DNA of 64,000 nt from Aurantimicrobium minutum. Lineage in GTDB: Bacteria > Actinomycetota > Actinomycetes > Actinomycetales > Microbacteriaceae. Positions 8,404 to 18,783 of this stretch are shown here, one piece after another. Location: the NCBI RefSeq assembly GCF_029893825.1, contig NZ_JARXXV010000001.1, forward strand, positions 1,240,001 to 1,304,000, read 5' to 3'. The position numbers and the translations under genes were made by a program. Within the stretch, counting starts at the first letter, position 1. Every line of letters begins with the position of its first letter. The notes beneath the pieces were generated by a model. The model saw nothing but the letters and a program-made list of their open reading frames with translations. It was not told where the DNA came from and did not search any database.

Positions 8404-10377
8404 ATGTCTGACGAATCTGAAAAGCCAACACCAGATGGCGAATATGGCGCCAGTAATATTCAGGTTCTCGAAGGACTCGAAGCAGTTCGAAAGCGTCCCG
8501 GTATGTATATCGGTTCGACCGGACCTCGCGGTCTGCACCACCTGGTCTATGAGATCGTCGACAACTCCGTCGATGAGGCGCTCGCCGGATACTGCGATGA
8601 CATCAAAGTTTTCATGCGCAAAGACGGCAGCATCCGCGTTATCGATAACGGTCGTGGAATCCCCGTAGATATTCACCCCACCGAAGGTAAGTCGACCGTT
8701 GAGGTTGTACTCACTGTGCTGCACGCAGGTGGAAAGTTCGGTGGCGGCGGATACGCCGTCTCCGGTGGTTTGCATGGTGTGGGTAGCTCCGTCGTAAACG
8801 CACTGTCTTCTCACCTCGAAGTTGAGGTCAAGCGTCAAGGCTTCTCCTACACCCAGAGCTACAACATTGGTGTTCCAGAAGCACCGCTGGCCAAGGGTGG
8901 TCCCACTGACGAAACCGGAACCACCATTACTTTCTGGCCCAGTGCAGACATATTCGAAACCATCGTGTTCGACTACGAAACCCTGCGTGCACGCTTCCAG
9001 CAGATGGCCTTCCTCAACAAGGGATTGCGCATCACTCTGATCGATGAGAACCAGGTCGATGACGAAGGCAATGCACTCACCGTTTCCTACATGTTTGAAA
9101 ACGGCTTGATGGACTACGTCGAGTACCTCAACACCATTAAAAAGAACGACATTGTTCACGATGAGATCATCTACTTCGAATCCGAAGACACCGAGAAGAA
9201 GATCTCCTGCGAAATCGCTATGCAGTGGACCACCGCATACAGCGAAAGTGTTCACACCTACGCAAACACCATTAACACTCACGAGGGTGGAACCCACGAA
9301 GAAGGCTTCCGTGCCGCAATGACCACACTGGTCAACAAGTACGCACGCGAAAAGGGCATCCTCAAAGAGAAGGACGAAAACCTCTCCGGTGATGACGTCC
9401 GCGAAGGTCTTACCGCAGTTGTCTCCATCAAGCTGGGTGAACCACAGTTTGAAGGTCAGACCAAGACCAAACTGGGAAACACTGAAGCGAAGGCATTCGT
9501 TCAGCGCATCACCGGCGACTTCTTAGGTGACTGGTTCGAGCGCAACCCCAACCAAGCAAAGGAAATTATTCGCAAGGCATTGCAGGCAGCAACCGCACGT
9601 ATGGCTGCTCGCAAGGCCCGCGAAACCGCACGCCGTAAGGGTCTGCTTGAGGGTGGCGGTATGCCCGGCAAGCTCAAGGACTGCGCCAGCAAGGATCCGT
9701 CCATTTCCGAAATCTTCATGGTGGAGGGTGACTCCGCTGGTGGTTCTGCCGTTCAGGGTCGTAACCCCGAAACCCAGGCCATCCTTCCTCTGCGAGGCAA
9801 GATTCTCAACGTGGAGAAGGCACGCCTAGACAAGGCTCTGGCTAACAATGAAGTCCAGGCCATGATCACCGCCTTCGGTGCAGGTATTGGTGAAGACTTC
9901 AACCCAGAGAAGGCCAGGTATCACAAGATTGTGCTCATGGCCGATGCTGATGTTGATGGCCAGCACATCACTACCTTGCTGCTGACCCTTCTCTTCCGTT
10001 ACATGAAGCCATTGATTGAGCTTGGTTATGTCTACCTTGCGCAACCACCGCTGTATCGATTGAAGTGGTCCAACGCTGATCACGAGTATGTCTACTCGGA
10101 CGAACAGCGTGATCGTCAGCTTGAGGCAGGACTTGCCTCAGGCAAGAAGATCCCCAAGGACAACGGAATCCAGCGCTACAAGGGTCTGGGTGAGATGGAC
10201 TACCGCGAACTGTGGGACACCACCATGAACCCCGAAACTCGCACCCTGCTCCAGGTCACCCTGGATGACGCAGTGGCTGCGGACGAAATTTTCTCAACCC
10301 TGATGGGTGAAGACGTGGAGTCACGTCGAAACTTCATCCAGAAGAATGCAAAGGATGTGCGTTTCCTTGACATCTAA
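8404..10377 (+). CDS. gyrB: DNA gyrase subunit B
   Basis: ATPase subunit of gyrase, which introduces negative supercoils. 657 residues. GHKL ATPase domain with [21 protein letters not shown] and [20 protein letters not shown] domain with [12 protein letters not shown] and [13 protein letters not shown]-terminal [19 protein letters not shown] 123-bp gap before the ATG probably holds its promoter. Overlaps the start of gyrA. Confidence 0.98.
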   Translation: MSDESEKPTPDGEYGASNIQVLEGLEAVRKRPGMYIGSTGPRGLHHLVYEIVDNSVDEALAGYCDDIKVFMRKDGSIRVIDNGRGIPVDIHPTEGKSTVEVVLTVLHAGGKFGGGGYAVSGGLHGVGSSVVNALSSHLEVEVKRQGFSYTQSYNIGVPEAPLAKGGPTDETGTTITFWPSADIFETIVFDYETLRARFQQMAFLNKGLRITLIDENQVDDEGNALTVSYMFENGLMDYVEYLNTIKKNDIVHDEIIYFESEDTEKKISCEIAMQWTTAYSESVHTYANTINTHEGGTHEEGFRAAMTTLVNKYAREKGILKEKDENLSGDDVREGLTAVVSIKLGEPQFEGQTKTKLGNTEAKAFVQRITGDFLGDWFERNPNQAKEIIRKALQAATARMAARKARETARRKGLLEGGGMPGKLKDCASKDPSISEIFMVEGDSAGGSAVQGRNPETQAILPLRGKILNVEKARLDKALANNEVQAMITAFGAGIGEDFNPEKARYHKIVLMADADVDGQHITTLLLTLLFRYMKPLIELGYVYLAQPPLYRLKWSNADHEYVYSDEQRDRQLEAGLASGKKIPKDNGIQRYKGLGEMDYRELWDTTMNPETRTLLQVTLDDAVAADEIFSTLMGEDVESRRNFIQKNAKDVRFLDI

Positions 10378-12925
10378 CGATCAACTAGTCACCACTGACG
10401 AAAACGGAGAGAACCGCATCCAGCAGGTAGACCTGCAGCTGGAGATGCAGCGCTCCTACCTCGACTACGCCATGAGCGTTATCGTGGGCCGCGCACTTCC
10501 CGATGTTCGCGATGGTTTGAAGCCAGTTCACCGCCGCGTGATCTACGCGATGTATGACGGTGGCTACCGCCCCGATAAGGCATTCTCTAAGTGTGCTCGT
10601 GTAGTCGGTGACGTGATGGGTCAGTTCCACCCACACGGTGACTTGGCTATCTATGACGCACTGGTTCGTCTGGTTCAGCCCTGGTCACTGCGCTACCCAC
10701 TTGCTCTGGGACAGGGAAACTTTGGTTCAGCCGGTAATGACTCTGCGGCTGCTCCTCGTTACACCGAAACCAAGATGGCTCCTTTGGCGCTGGAAATGGT
10801 TCGCGACATCGACGAAGAAACCGTCGATTTCCAGGACAACTACGACGGCCGCACTCAAGAGCCTTCGATTCTTCCTTCCCGTTTCCCCAACCTGCTGGTC
10901 AATGGATCTGTCGGTATTGCCGTGGGTATGGCAACCAACATTCCTCCCCACAACCTGCGTGAAGTTGCCGAAGGTGCACTGTGGGCATTGGCTAACCCCG
11001 ATGCAACGCGTGAAGAACTTCTCGAAGCGCTGATCTCTCGCATCAAGGGCCCAGACTTCCCCACCGGTGCGCAGATCTTGGGCATCAAGGGAATTCAGGA
11101 TGCTTACCGCACCGGTCGTGGTTCCATCACGATGCGTGCCGTGGTCAGCGTTGAAGAACTCCAGGGCCGAACCTGCCTGGTCGTGACCGAGCTTCCCTAC
11201 CAGGTCAACCCTGACAACCTCGCCATCAAGATTGCCGAGCTCGTCAAGGACGGCAAGATCACCGGTATCGCGGATATCCGCGATGAAACCTCTGGCCGTA
11301 CCGGACAGCGCTTGGTCATCGTGCTCAAGCGTGATGCTGTAGCTAAGGTCGTTCTCAACAACCTCTACAAGCACACTCAGCTGCAGGAAAACTTTGGCGC
11401 CAACATGCTCGCCATCGTTGACGGAATTCCTCGCACCCTTTCCATCGATGGATTCATCTCCAACTGGGTAGAACACCAGATTGATGTCATCGTTCGCCGC
11501 ACGCAGTTCCGCCTGCGCAAGGCAGAAGAGCGCATGCACATCCTCAAGGGCTACCTTGCTGCGTTGGATGCTCTCGACGAAGTTATCGCTCTGATTCGTA
11601 AGAGCCCCACGGTTGAAGATGCTCGTGACAGCCTGATGTCATTCCTCAAGATTGACGAGCTGCAAGCTCGTGCCATCTTGGAAATGCAGCTGCGCCGCCT
11701 GGCAGCACTCGAGCGCCAGAAGATCATCGACGAGGCAACCGAACTGGAAGCTCAGATCACGGAGTTCAACGCGATCTTGGCAAGCCCTGCTCGTCAGCGT
11801 GAGATCGTCTCGGAAGAACTCACCGACATTGTTGCCCGCTACGGCGACGACCGTCGCTCCGAGATCATGCCTGGCTTTGATGGTGACATGAATGTGGAAG
11901 ACCTCATTCCTGAAGAGGAAATGGTCATCACCGTTACCCGCGGTGGCTACATCAAGCGCACCCGCAGCGACAACTACCGCAGCCAGCACCGTGGTGGTCG
12001 TGGCGTGAAGGGTGCGCAGCTTCGTGCAGATGATGTGGTCGAGCACTTCTTCGTCACCACCACACACCACTGGCTGTTGTTCTTCACCAACACCGGTCGT
12101 GTTTACCGTGCGAAGGCGTATGAAGTTCAAGAGGCAGGTCGTGACGCGAAGGGTCAGCACATTGCTAACCTGCTCGCACTTGCTCCAGAAGAGCAGGTCA
12201 CCCAGATCCTCGACATCCGTGACTACCAGGCAGCTCAGTACCTGGCCCTGGCAACACGTGATGGTCTGATCAAGAAGACCGCACTGACCGAATACGACAC
12301 CAACCGCACCGGCGGCATCATTGCCATCAAGCTGCGCGAAGGTGACGAGCTGGTCTCGGCACTTCTGCTGGAAGCAGACTCCGATGTTCTGCTTGTTTCA
12401 CGCAAGGGTATGAGCATCCGCTTCACCGCAACCGATGAGGCATTGCGCCCCATGGGTCGCTCCACCTCGGGTGTGACGGGTATGAAGTTCCGAGGTGGAG
12501 ACAGCCTGCTGTCGGCATCACTGGTTTCTGACTCCGGATTCGTCTTCGTGGTCACCGAGGGTGGCTACGCCAAGCGCACCTCAGCAGATCAGTACCGCAC
12601 ACAAAACCGTGGTGGTTTGGGAATCAAGGTTGCCAAGCTCAGCGAAGACCGCGGAGACCTGGTGGGATCACTGATTGTGGAAGAGGAAGACGAAGTTCTT
12701 GTCGTTCTCGAATCCGGCAAGGTTGTCCGCTCTTCTGTCAACGAAGTACCCGCCAAGGGACGTGACACCATGGGTGTTGTCTTCGCTAGATTCGAAGAGG
12801 GCGACAAGATTCTTGCCGTCGCTCGCAATTCAGAGCGTAATCTTGAATCTGCAGAAGATGCAGTTGAAGAAGAAGTAGCAACAACCAGCGGAGACGCTGT
12901 AGTGGAAGAGGCAACAGATGAGTAA
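10367..12925 (+). CDS. gyrA: DNA gyrase subunit A
   Basis: DNA breakage-reunion subunit of gyrase. About 852 residues. Catalytic tyrosine in [15 protein letters not shown], quinolone-determining region [15 protein letters not shown], and the GyrA-box [10 protein letters not shown] beginning the C-terminal DNA-wrapping beta-pinwheel. Start is uncertain: I favour TTG 10367 ([14 protein letters not shown]), with AAGGA 11 bp upstream, overlapping gyrB by 11 bp; ATG 10355 is the alternative but has no spaced ribosome site. Acidic tail ([19 protein letters not shown]) is weakly conserved. Confidence 0.96.
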   Translation: MTSNDQLVTTDENGENRIQQVDLQLEMQRSYLDYAMSVIVGRALPDVRDGLKPVHRRVIYAMYDGGYRPDKAFSKCARVVGDVMGQFHPHGDLAIYDALVRLVQPWSLRYPLALGQGNFGSAGNDSAAAPRYTETKMAPLALEMVRDIDEETVDFQDNYDGRTQEPSILPSRFPNLLVNGSVGIAVGMATNIPPHNLREVAEGALWALANPDATREELLEALISRIKGPDFPTGAQILGIKGIQDAYRTGRGSITMRAVVSVEELQGRTCLVVTELPYQVNPDNLAIKIAELVKDGKITGIADIRDETSGRTGQRLVIVLKRDAVAKVVLNNLYKHTQLQENFGANMLAIVDGIPRTLSIDGFISNWVEHQIDVIVRRTQFRLRKAEERMHILKGYLAALDALDEVIALIRKSPTVEDARDSLMSFLKIDELQARAILEMQLRRLAALERQKIIDEATELEAQITEFNAILASPARQREIVSEELTDIVARYGDDRRSEIMPGFDGDMNVEDLIPEEEMVITVTRGGYIKRTRSDNYRSQHRGGRGVKGAQLRADDVVEHFFVTTTHHWLLFFTNTGRVYRAKAYEVQEAGRDAKGQHIANLLALAPEEQVTQILDIRDYQAAQYLALATRDGLIKKTALTEYDTNRTGGIIAIKLREGDELVSALLLEADSDVLLVSRKGMSIRFTATDEALRPMGRSTSGVTGMKFRGGDSLLSASLVSDSGFVFVVTEGGYAKRTSADQYRTQNRGGLGIKVAKLSEDRGDLVGSLIVEEEDEVLVVLESGKVVRSSVNEVPAKGRDTMGVVFARFEEGDKILAVARNSERNLESAEDAVEEEVATTSGDAVVEEATDE

Positions 12926-13343
12926 CGCATTGGCACAGAAGCTCAAGGACAAGCTTCCCAAGAGCGAACCCAAGGGACCCGCAGCTAAGCAGGTTCGCCT
13001 GAAGCTCGTCTACATCGACTTCATGTCTGCGCTGAAGATGTCCTTCCTGCTTGGACTTGCACAGTTCATTGTGGTTGTCATCGGAACCTTCCTGCTTTAC
13101 CTAGTCTTCGTTCAGACCGGTATCTTCACCACCGCAAACAGCGTTGCTGGTGAAGTGCTGGGCAACAACTCCTTCGACATCAACAGCATTGCTTCCATGG
13201 GTAAGACCGTGGGCGCGGCTGCTGCCGTGGGCGTTGTGAACATGATTGTGATCACCGTGATGGGTGCAATTTGCGCTGTTCTTTACAACGCAGCAGCAAA
13301 GATCACCGGCGGTCTTTCTGTCGGTTTCACCAACCAGCAGTAA
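12918..13343 (+). CDS. DUF3566 membrane protein
   Basis: 141-residue protein with a charged N-terminus (about 1-30) and two membrane segments (about 40-65 and 98-125). It matches the DUF3566 family, fixed downstream of gyrA in many Actinobacteria; biochemical role unknown. The core [20 protein letters not shown] is typical. Translationally coupled: ATG overlaps the gyrA end by 8 bp. Ile/Val-rich helices and a conserved glycine-rich loop suggest a bundled membrane protein rather than a transporter. Confidence 0.85.
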   Translation: MSNALAQKLKDKLPKSEPKGPAAKQVRLKLVYIDFMSALKMSFLLGLAQFIVVVIGTFLLYLVFVQTGIFTTANSVAGEVLGNNSFDINSIASMGKTVGAAAAVGVVNMIVITVMGAICAVLYNAAAKITGGLSVGFTNQQ

Positions 13344-13404
13344 ATAAACCTAGGCTCGATTTAGAGATTTGCCGGCTTTCCGGTAGTCTCGAATCTGCCT
13401 AAGC

Positions 13405-13478
13405 GGGGCTATAGCTCAGGTGGTTAGAGCGCTTCACTGATAATGAAGAGGTCCCAGGTTCAAGTCCTGGTAGCCCCA
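13405..13478 (+). tRNA. tRNA-Ile (GAT)
   Basis: 74 nt cloverleaf: acceptor GGGGCTA/TAGCCCC, D-loop AGCTCAGGTGGTTAGAGC, anticodon stem-loop CTTCACTGATAATGAAG with GAT at 13439-13441, and T-arm CCAGGTTCAAGTCCTGG. The CCA is not encoded. tRNA-Ile and tRNA-Ala after gyrA is a common actinobacterial layout. Confidence 0.98.
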
Positions 13479-13522
13479 CGCAATTGCACTGAACATTTTC
13501 ATGTAAAGTAGTAAAAGCAATC

Positions 13523-13595
13523 GGGGCCTTAGCTCAATTGGTAGAGCGCCTGCTTTGCAAGCAGGAGGTCAGGAGTTCGATTCTCCTAGGCTCCA
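13523..13595 (+). tRNA. tRNA-Ala (TGC)
   Basis: 73 nt cloverleaf: acceptor GGGGCCT/AGGCTCC with one G-T pair, D-loop AGCTCAATTGGTAGAGC, anticodon loop TTTGCAA with TGC at 13556-13558, and T-arm GGAGTTCGATTCTCC. Follows tRNA-Ile by 44 bp and precedes a strong terminator. Confidence 0.98.
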
Positions 13596-13602
13596 CATAA
13601 AG

Positions 13603-13636
13603 AAAACACCCGCCAGAAATGGCGGGTGTTTTTTCT
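13603..13636 (+). terminator. Rho-independent terminator after tRNA-Ala
   Basis: Perfect 12-bp stem AAAACACCCGCC / GGCGGGTGTTTT around loop AGAAAT, followed by a T-run. It ends the gyrase-tRNA transcription unit and also sits at the 3' end of the convergent tetR gene. Confidence 0.93.
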
Positions 13637-14389
13637 TTAGCTTTCTCTCGCACTCAGTATGAGGCGATCGATAAACACTCTCACTTGATGTTGTACGTCA
13701 AGCCGATCGTCGACTTCAAGAATTTCTTTGTTTCCACCACCAGCACCTGTCATCCACAGGGTTGGGCCAACCATTGCCCATTGGATTCGAATGGCAGCGG
13801 GAACTTCGGCAGCAAAAGGGCTCTCAAGTACATCTTCCGGTTCTCGAACTGTGTCCAACTGAAAATCAGTCATGGTTCCTGCTTTTAAGTCACTAACAAG
13901 CATGGACATAACGCCGACCGAAAAACCAACAGCTGCTGCTAGTCGCCTCGGAAACTTTTCATTCAAAATTCGAGTGACGTTTTCGGAAACCTGAGGCAGG
14001 TGTGCGATACCCACAACCATGCCGTATTTAATTGCTCGATTAATTTGAGCTTCCAATACTGCCCGCATGCGCTCTTCTGGCGAGGAATACGTATGGCCGA
14101 GAGCTTCCTTGATACTTGCAATCCAAAGTTCGTGCACATGCACAAATACTTCTGCGAGCAACCCGTCAAAAGTTCCGAAGTGGTAGGTAATCAGAGAGTA
14201 ATCAACGCCCAGCAAATCGCACAGAGAGCGCGCGTTCACATCAAGAATTCCTCGGCGGGAAATCTCAGACATTGCCAGCGCGACAAGCTTATCTCTGGTC
14301 TCAGACTGATTAGTCAGCCCGTAAAGTGCCCAGAATGTTTCATCTAAAGGCGCAGGTTCACTAGGTGAACTCTTTTTTGCTCTGCTCAT
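13637..14389 (-). CDS. TetR-family transcriptional regulator, probable local regulator of the surface adhesin
   Basis: 250 residues. N-terminal HTH (about 35-80) with ALAMSEISRRGILDVNARSL and the recognition region LLGVDYSLITYHFGTFDGLL, typical of TetR; the C-terminal ligand/dimer domain is not assignable to a subfamily. It is transcribed divergently from the large adhesin gene, and a perfect 10-bp inverted repeat lies between them, so it likely represses or senses for that gene (inference). Unusual features: a 30-residue charged N-terminal extension, and TYHF rather than the commoner YYHF/YRHF motif. Confidence 0.85.
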   Translation of the reverse strand: MSRAKKSSPSEPAPLDETFWALYGLTNQSETRDKLVALAMSEISRRGILDVNARSLCDLLGVDYSLITYHFGTFDGLLAEVFVHVHELWIASIKEALGHTYSSPEERMRAVLEAQINRAIKYGMVVGIAHLPQVSENVTRILNEKFPRRLAAAVGFSVGVMSMLVSDLKAGTMTDFQLDTVREPEDVLESPFAAEVPAAIRIQWAMVGPTLWMTGAGGGNKEILEVDDRLDVQHQVRVFIDRLILSARES

Positions 14390-14460
14390 AGTTGCTGCTT
14401 CCCGCCCACCCCAGATTACTTGACTTTGACGTAATAAAAGCGCGAAATTATGCGGAATTT

Positions 14461-14484
14461 GACTCTATTCCATAGAATAGAGTC
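14461..14484. promoter_or_regulatory. Perfect inverted repeat, candidate TetR operator
   Basis: GACTCTATTC and GAATAGAGTC, 10-bp perfect arms separated by CATA, in the 174-bp gap between the divergent tetR and adhesin genes, 77 bp before the adhesin ATG. Size and symmetry suit a TetR dimer. TTGACT at 14459-14464 could be a -35 element inside the site. Confidence 0.7.
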
Positions 14485-14563
14485 GCTCATTTTGGTTAGT
14501 TTTACCCTCATTGTTTTCACCTCTTTTGAGCTGCGCATTTAGCGCCAACAGGAGTAAATAAAA

Positions 14564-17500
14564 ATGAACGTGCTGAAGATCAATCGCCTCACTGCGATTA
14601 TGAAAAAGTTCTATTCGCTTATTGCAGTGATAGCACTTGTAGTCAGTACCTTCGTTTCACAGGCAACCCCAAGTCCTGCTTTTGCAGCTGATTATTCAGC
14701 ACCCCTCAACACCACTACAGCACTTTCTGGATACAGCGTTAATGCCTCGATTACCGGAACAGTTCGCGTATTACTCAGAACGAGCAATCCTTCAGGTCAA
14801 CTCTCTGTCACGAGTTATGCAAACTTATGGGGAATTAGAAATACCCCCAACTACACAGCCACGACGGGTAATTCCACACTAGGAATTGCAGGACAGATGA
14901 TTGGGCTCTCCGGTCCAGCAGCTTCCATAAATGCGGCATTGGCTACGTTGCAATATTCTTCGTCAACCACTGGAACTGACACAATCACCATGTGGGTATC
15001 TAACGGTAGTGAGTACATTCCATTAATGAATGGCTCAAATGTAGAGTTCCACTACTACGTTTTCAGAGATGACGCCCAAATTCCTTCCGTAGCAACATCA
15101 ATGGCAACTGCTATTGGAACAATGGACGGTCAAACAGGTGTTACGACGTACTTAGCAACACTGCGATATCAGGTCGAGGATGTATTTGCCTCCCAAATCA
15201 TGGTTGGTTGGGGCAACAGAGATCAGGCCTGGATTGCTGCTAGGGATGATGTCGAAGGCCAGTGGAAATGGTTTGGTCCAGATGCGGAAGGTGTTCAATT
15301 CTGGAATGGTGATAACTCGGGAATTTATTCAGTAAATGGTGAGTACTGGAACTGGGGTAGAACTTCCGCAAATGCTGGTTTACAACGGCCTGTGGGCAAT
15401 GTCGGCAAACACTGCATGATGTTAAATGCGGCTTCAGCATTTACATATGGTCTGGTACGCATGAATGGCGGAAATAACTACTGGTATGGCTGGCACAACG
15501 GCCTGTGCAGTTACGGCACTAAGTGGATGTATGAAGCCCTGGTTCCAACACAGCCTGCCGGACAAAACAGCACTGTTTCGGCAGCAAACTATTCAATGAC
15601 ACCCTCACTTAAGACTGTTGTCATTGCAACCCCACCAGATCAACCTACAGGTTTGACTGCAGTAGCGAACTCAAGCGGAAATGTCGATCTTTCGTGGTCT
15701 GCTCCTTCGAATACAGGTACAGATCCATTAAGTGACTACACAGTTCAATACTCACAATCCTCAACTTTTGCATCTGGTGTGACTACATGGAGCCACGCTG
15801 CGTCTACTCAGACAACAGCCAGTATTAGTGGTCTTTCTGCAGGTGCAACTTATTACTTTCGTGTCGCCGCAGTATCAACCATGACTGGTTCTTACAGTTC
15901 AACAAGTACCTTGACTCTGCCACGCCTTCCGAGTTCGCCACTGAACTTTGTAGCTACACCAGGCAATCAAACCATCGACCTGAGTTGGAGCGGCCCATCC
16001 GATGATGGCGGTTCTGCCATCACTGGATACAAGCTCGAATATAAGGAAAGCACTTCGAGCACCTGGATTGTGGCAAGCAGTTCTATTGCGGGAACCACCT
16101 ACTCTCTGAGTTCACTCACTAACGGAACGAACTACGACGTTCGGGTATCTGCGAGCAATGGTTTCTGGGGATCTACAGTCAGCTCAACTTCCGTTAAGCC
16201 CTTTGGCGCAGTATCCAATACGGCAGTGCCCACAATTGGCGGTGCAAACGCTGCTGGTGAAATTCTTACTGCTTCTGATGGAAGCTGGAACTCAAATGGT
16301 GCCACCGTTACCACCACGAATTATCAATGGCAGACCAGAAACTCCCCTTCAGATGGATGGTCTGACATTTCTGGGGCTACCAACAGTACATATGTATTGA
16401 CAGGCACAAACGTTGGAAAGTATCTGCGAGTCAAGGTCTCCAAAACTAATGGCGCCAACTCGGGGACATTTATAGATGCCTTCAGTGAGACATCAGGAAT
16501 TATTCAAACCGGCTTAGCGTCAACTCCAGGAAACCTTGCCACTGTTTTTGGCGATAGTTCAATCAATGTCTCCTGGAGTATTCCCACGAGCAATGGTGGA
16601 ACCATTTCAGGCATCCGCGTTGAGTACTCACTTGATGGTGACGTATGGAACCTGAGCCAACTCCTCTCCGCAAACAGCACTTCTCACACGATCACAGGAC
16701 TAACAAACGGCACGGGGTACTTTGTCCGTGTAACAGCAGTGACTGCTGCAGGTAATGGCGCGTACGCCATAAGTGGTGATTTTGTCATCCCAGCAAGCAA
16801 CCCAATAAACACCTCTCTCCCTTCAGTTTCAGGAACTGCGTCATACGGTTCGATACTGTCTGCTAACGCAGGTTCTTGGAACTCAAACGGGCGAACACTC
16901 GGTAATGCCAACTACCAGTGGCAATATTCAACGAACTCAGGCAGCACCTGGAATGATCTCACGGGTGAAACCGGTGATCAATTGACCGTTTCGGGAAATA
17001 TCGGTGCACAACTCCGTGTGAAAGTGACTCGGTCAAACGCGGTGGGATCCACGATCGTGTATTCGAGTGCAACATCAGCAGTTACAGCATCAGCACCAAC
17101 GGGCCCACAGAGCGTGAGTGTTACTCCCACTGATCAAACACTTACTGTGACCTGGGTGGCACCTTCGAACACAGGTGGTGTATCTCTCACTGATTATCAA
17201 ATCCAGTATTCAACTGATGCCGTGACGTGGAACACAGTTACCAGAACCGCATCTTTGACTACCTCTCAAAGCATCACCGGCCTGACCAATGGCACAAATT
17301 ACTACGTTCGAGTCAGAGCACTCAATGGGTTGAATGGAGCTTGGGCTTTTTCTGGAAGCACCCAGGCCCCTCGAGGGTTACCTCTCCAGGTGAGCTCTCC
17401 TGCCGTGAGTGGAACTCCAAACTATCAACAGCTCCTCACCGCCTCCTTGGGCCAGTGGAATTCAAATGGCGCAACGATCACACAAACCACATATCAGTGG

Positions 17501-18667
17501 CAAACTTCTTCGGATGGCTCCACGTGGACCAACATTTCCGGTGCGACCACGAATGAGTACCGCGTTACAGCACCTGTTGGAAATACGCTTCGTGTGAAAA
17601 TTATTCAAACAAACTCCGTGGGATCTACAGAAGTCTTCACATCGGCAACTTCAGCAATTGCCGCTGTGAACGCGGCAGCACCAGCGATTGTGCTTCGCGA
17701 AACAGGTAATGCACAATTCACTGTGCGCTGGAGCGCTCCTGCACACAATGGTGGTGTCCCTCTAACCGGGTATACCGTTGAGTACTCCACCGACCAGCAG
17801 GCATGGACTTCAAGTTCTGAAAGCACAACTGCGTCAGAAAAAATCATCACCGGTCTTACTAACGGTCAAACTTATTACGCAAGAGTGCGGGCAGAAACTG
17901 ATCGAAACGGTGAATGGACCGTAGTGTTAGGACCTATTCGCCCAGCTGCTCCGGTCGTGCCAGTAGTCACACCTCCGGCATCTCCTCGAGTTATTCCGTC
18001 ATCGTCATTGGCTCGAACCACTCCTGTGACGACAGTTCAGCCAGATTGGTCTGTTGTTCAGAACAACATCATGCCTGTTCCTGTTGCTCCAAGCACTCTG
18101 TCGCTGCTCACTCCTGGCTCAGCAACAATTACCTCTGATGGCCGAGTTGAGCTTGTTCCTTCGGGGTCAGTCGCACTGATAAATGGAAGCGTCGTTTCAT
18201 CTGCAGTATTCAGTGAAAAAGGCGATCAAGCAGTTGCTGACACAGGATTGACCCAAGTTGGTCTTCAGTTTGCATCCAGTGCCGGTGTTGCTCTCCCTGG
18301 GGACAACATCAATCTGCGGGCTAGTGGGTTTGCTCCAGGTAGTCCTCTCGTTGTGTGGATTCAATCCACTCCCACCAAGTTGGTGGCAACGACAGCAGAC
18401 ACAGAAGGTTCTGAAGCTACTGAGTTCATGATTCCTCGTAACCTCAAGCCGGGTTCACACACTCTACAAATCAACGGTGTTGATGCAAACGGAAATATTG
18501 TGAGTTTGGCATATGGAATTGAAGTTCAAACCACCCCAACAGATTCACAAGCTCAAACTCAGACTGAGCAGCAATCCACAATTTTCGAAATTTTGGGATT
18601 ATGTACTCTTCCTGTAATTCTTGCAATTAGTGTGTTTTTCTTCATGCGAAGAAAAACATTGAGATAA
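14564..18667 (+). CDS. Large secreted, membrane-anchored surface protein with cadherin-like, C-type-lectin-like and fibronectin-III modules
   Basis: 1367 residues; probable adhesin or carbohydrate-binding surface protein. Order: Sec signal peptide (about 1-41, cut near AFA-AD); cadherin/VCBS-like domain (45-165, with INAALATLQYSSSTTGTDTI); C-type-lectin-like domain (about 170-345, rich in Trp: QAWIAARDD, WKWFGP, EYWNWG, with Cys 284 and 315); two fibronectin-III domains (356-545); three repeats of an Ig-like W-N-S-N-G module plus a fibronectin-III domain (550-1130); Pro/Ser linker; a beta-rich domain (about 1180-1330); and a C-terminal membrane helix ending MRRKTLR. No LPxTG motif, so anchored by the helix. 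CAGGAG ribosome site. Ligand unknown. Confidence 0.85.
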   Translation: MNVLKINRLTAIMKKFYSLIAVIALVVSTFVSQATPSPAFAADYSAPLNTTTALSGYSVNASITGTVRVLLRTSNPSGQLSVTSYANLWGIRNTPNYTATTGNSTLGIAGQMIGLSGPAASINAALATLQYSSSTTGTDTITMWVSNGSEYIPLMNGSNVEFHYYVFRDDAQIPSVATSMATAIGTMDGQTGVTTYLATLRYQVEDVFASQIMVGWGNRDQAWIAARDDVEGQWKWFGPDAEGVQFWNGDNSGIYSVNGEYWNWGRTSANAGLQRPVGNVGKHCMMLNAASAFTYGLVRMNGGNNYWYGWHNGLCSYGTKWMYEALVPTQPAGQNSTVSAANYSMTPSLKTVVIATPPDQPTGLTAVANSSGNVDLSWSAPSNTGTDPLSDYTVQYSQSSTFASGVTTWSHAASTQTTASISGLSAGATYYFRVAAVSTMTGSYSSTSTLTLPRLPSSPLNFVATPGNQTIDLSWSGPSDDGGSAITGYKLEYKESTSSTWIVASSSIAGTTYSLSSLTNGTNYDVRVSASNGFWGSTVSSTSVKPFGAVSNTAVPTIGGANAAGEILTASDGSWNSNGATVTTTNYQWQTRNSPSDGWSDISGATNSTYVLTGTNVGKYLRVKVSKTNGANSGTFIDAFSETSGIIQTGLASTPGNLATVFGDSSINVSWSIPTSNGGTISGIRVEYSLDGDVWNLSQLLSANSTSHTITGLTNGTGYFVRVTAVTAAGNGAYAISGDFVIPASNPINTSLPSVSGTASYGSILSANAGSWNSNGRTLGNANYQWQYSTNSGSTWNDLTGETGDQLTVSGNIGAQLRVKVTRSNAVGSTIVYSSATSAVTASAPTGPQSVSVTPTDQTLTVTWVAPSNTGGVSLTDYQIQYSTDAVTWNTVTRTASLTTSQSITGLTNGTNYYVRVRALNGLNGAWAFSGSTQAPRGLPLQVSSPAVSGTPNYQQLLTASLGQWNSNGATITQTTYQWQTSSDGSTWTNISGATTNEYRVTAPVGNTLRVKIIQTNSVGSTEVFTSATSAIAAVNAAAPAIVLRETGNAQFTVRWSAPAHNGGVPLTGYTVEYSTDQQAWTSSSESTTASEKIITGLTNGQTYYARVRAETDRNGEWTVVLGPIRPAAPVVPVVTPPASPRVIPSSSLARTTPVTTVQPDWSVVQNNIMPVPVAPSTLSLLTPGSATITSDGRVELVPSGSVALINGSVVSSAVFSEKGDQAVADTGLTQVGLQFASSAGVALPGDNINLRASGFAPGSPLVVWIQSTPTKLVATTADTEGSEATEFMIPRNLKPGSHTLQINGVDANGNIVSLAYGIEVQTTPTDSQAQTQTEQQSTIFEILGLCTLPVILAISVFFFMRRKTLR
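16211..17956 (+). repeat. Three tandem Ig-like/fibronectin-III coding units in the adhesin
   Basis: Units begin near 16211, 16802 and 17378, spaced 591 and 576 bp (197 and 192 residues). Each starts with P-x-V/I-x-G...L-x-A-x-x-G-x-W-N-S-N-G, has Y-Q-W-Q and L-R-V-K, then a fibronectin-III domain with W-x-x-P-S/T/A and GLTNG-x-x-Y. WNSNG tryptophans fall at residues 575, 772 and 965. DNA has diverged, so recent slippage is unlikely. Confidence 0.85.
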
Positions 18668-18783
18668 ATCACATTTCCTTGCTTGGATATGCAAACCGAA
18701 CACCAAACAGAAATGGCAGATGTCCGTTTTCATTTACGGCATTTAGAATTGTCTAGTTGGGGACCAAAATTTATGGAGAAGTT

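Noticed and set aside
8362-9297. Long open frame antisense to gyrB (and a similar one antisense to gyrA at 10727-11539)
   Set aside because: Composition reflects reversed codons of gyrase; no family resemblance and fully covered by real genes.
16211-17956. Repeats as a CRISPR array or recent tandem duplication
   Set aside because: Units are ~580-590 bp, in frame, diverged and coding for Ig-like/FN3 modules.
18541-18667. Adhesin C-terminus as a sortase sorting signal
   Set aside because: No LPxTG or LxxTG before the helix; it is a simple membrane anchor.
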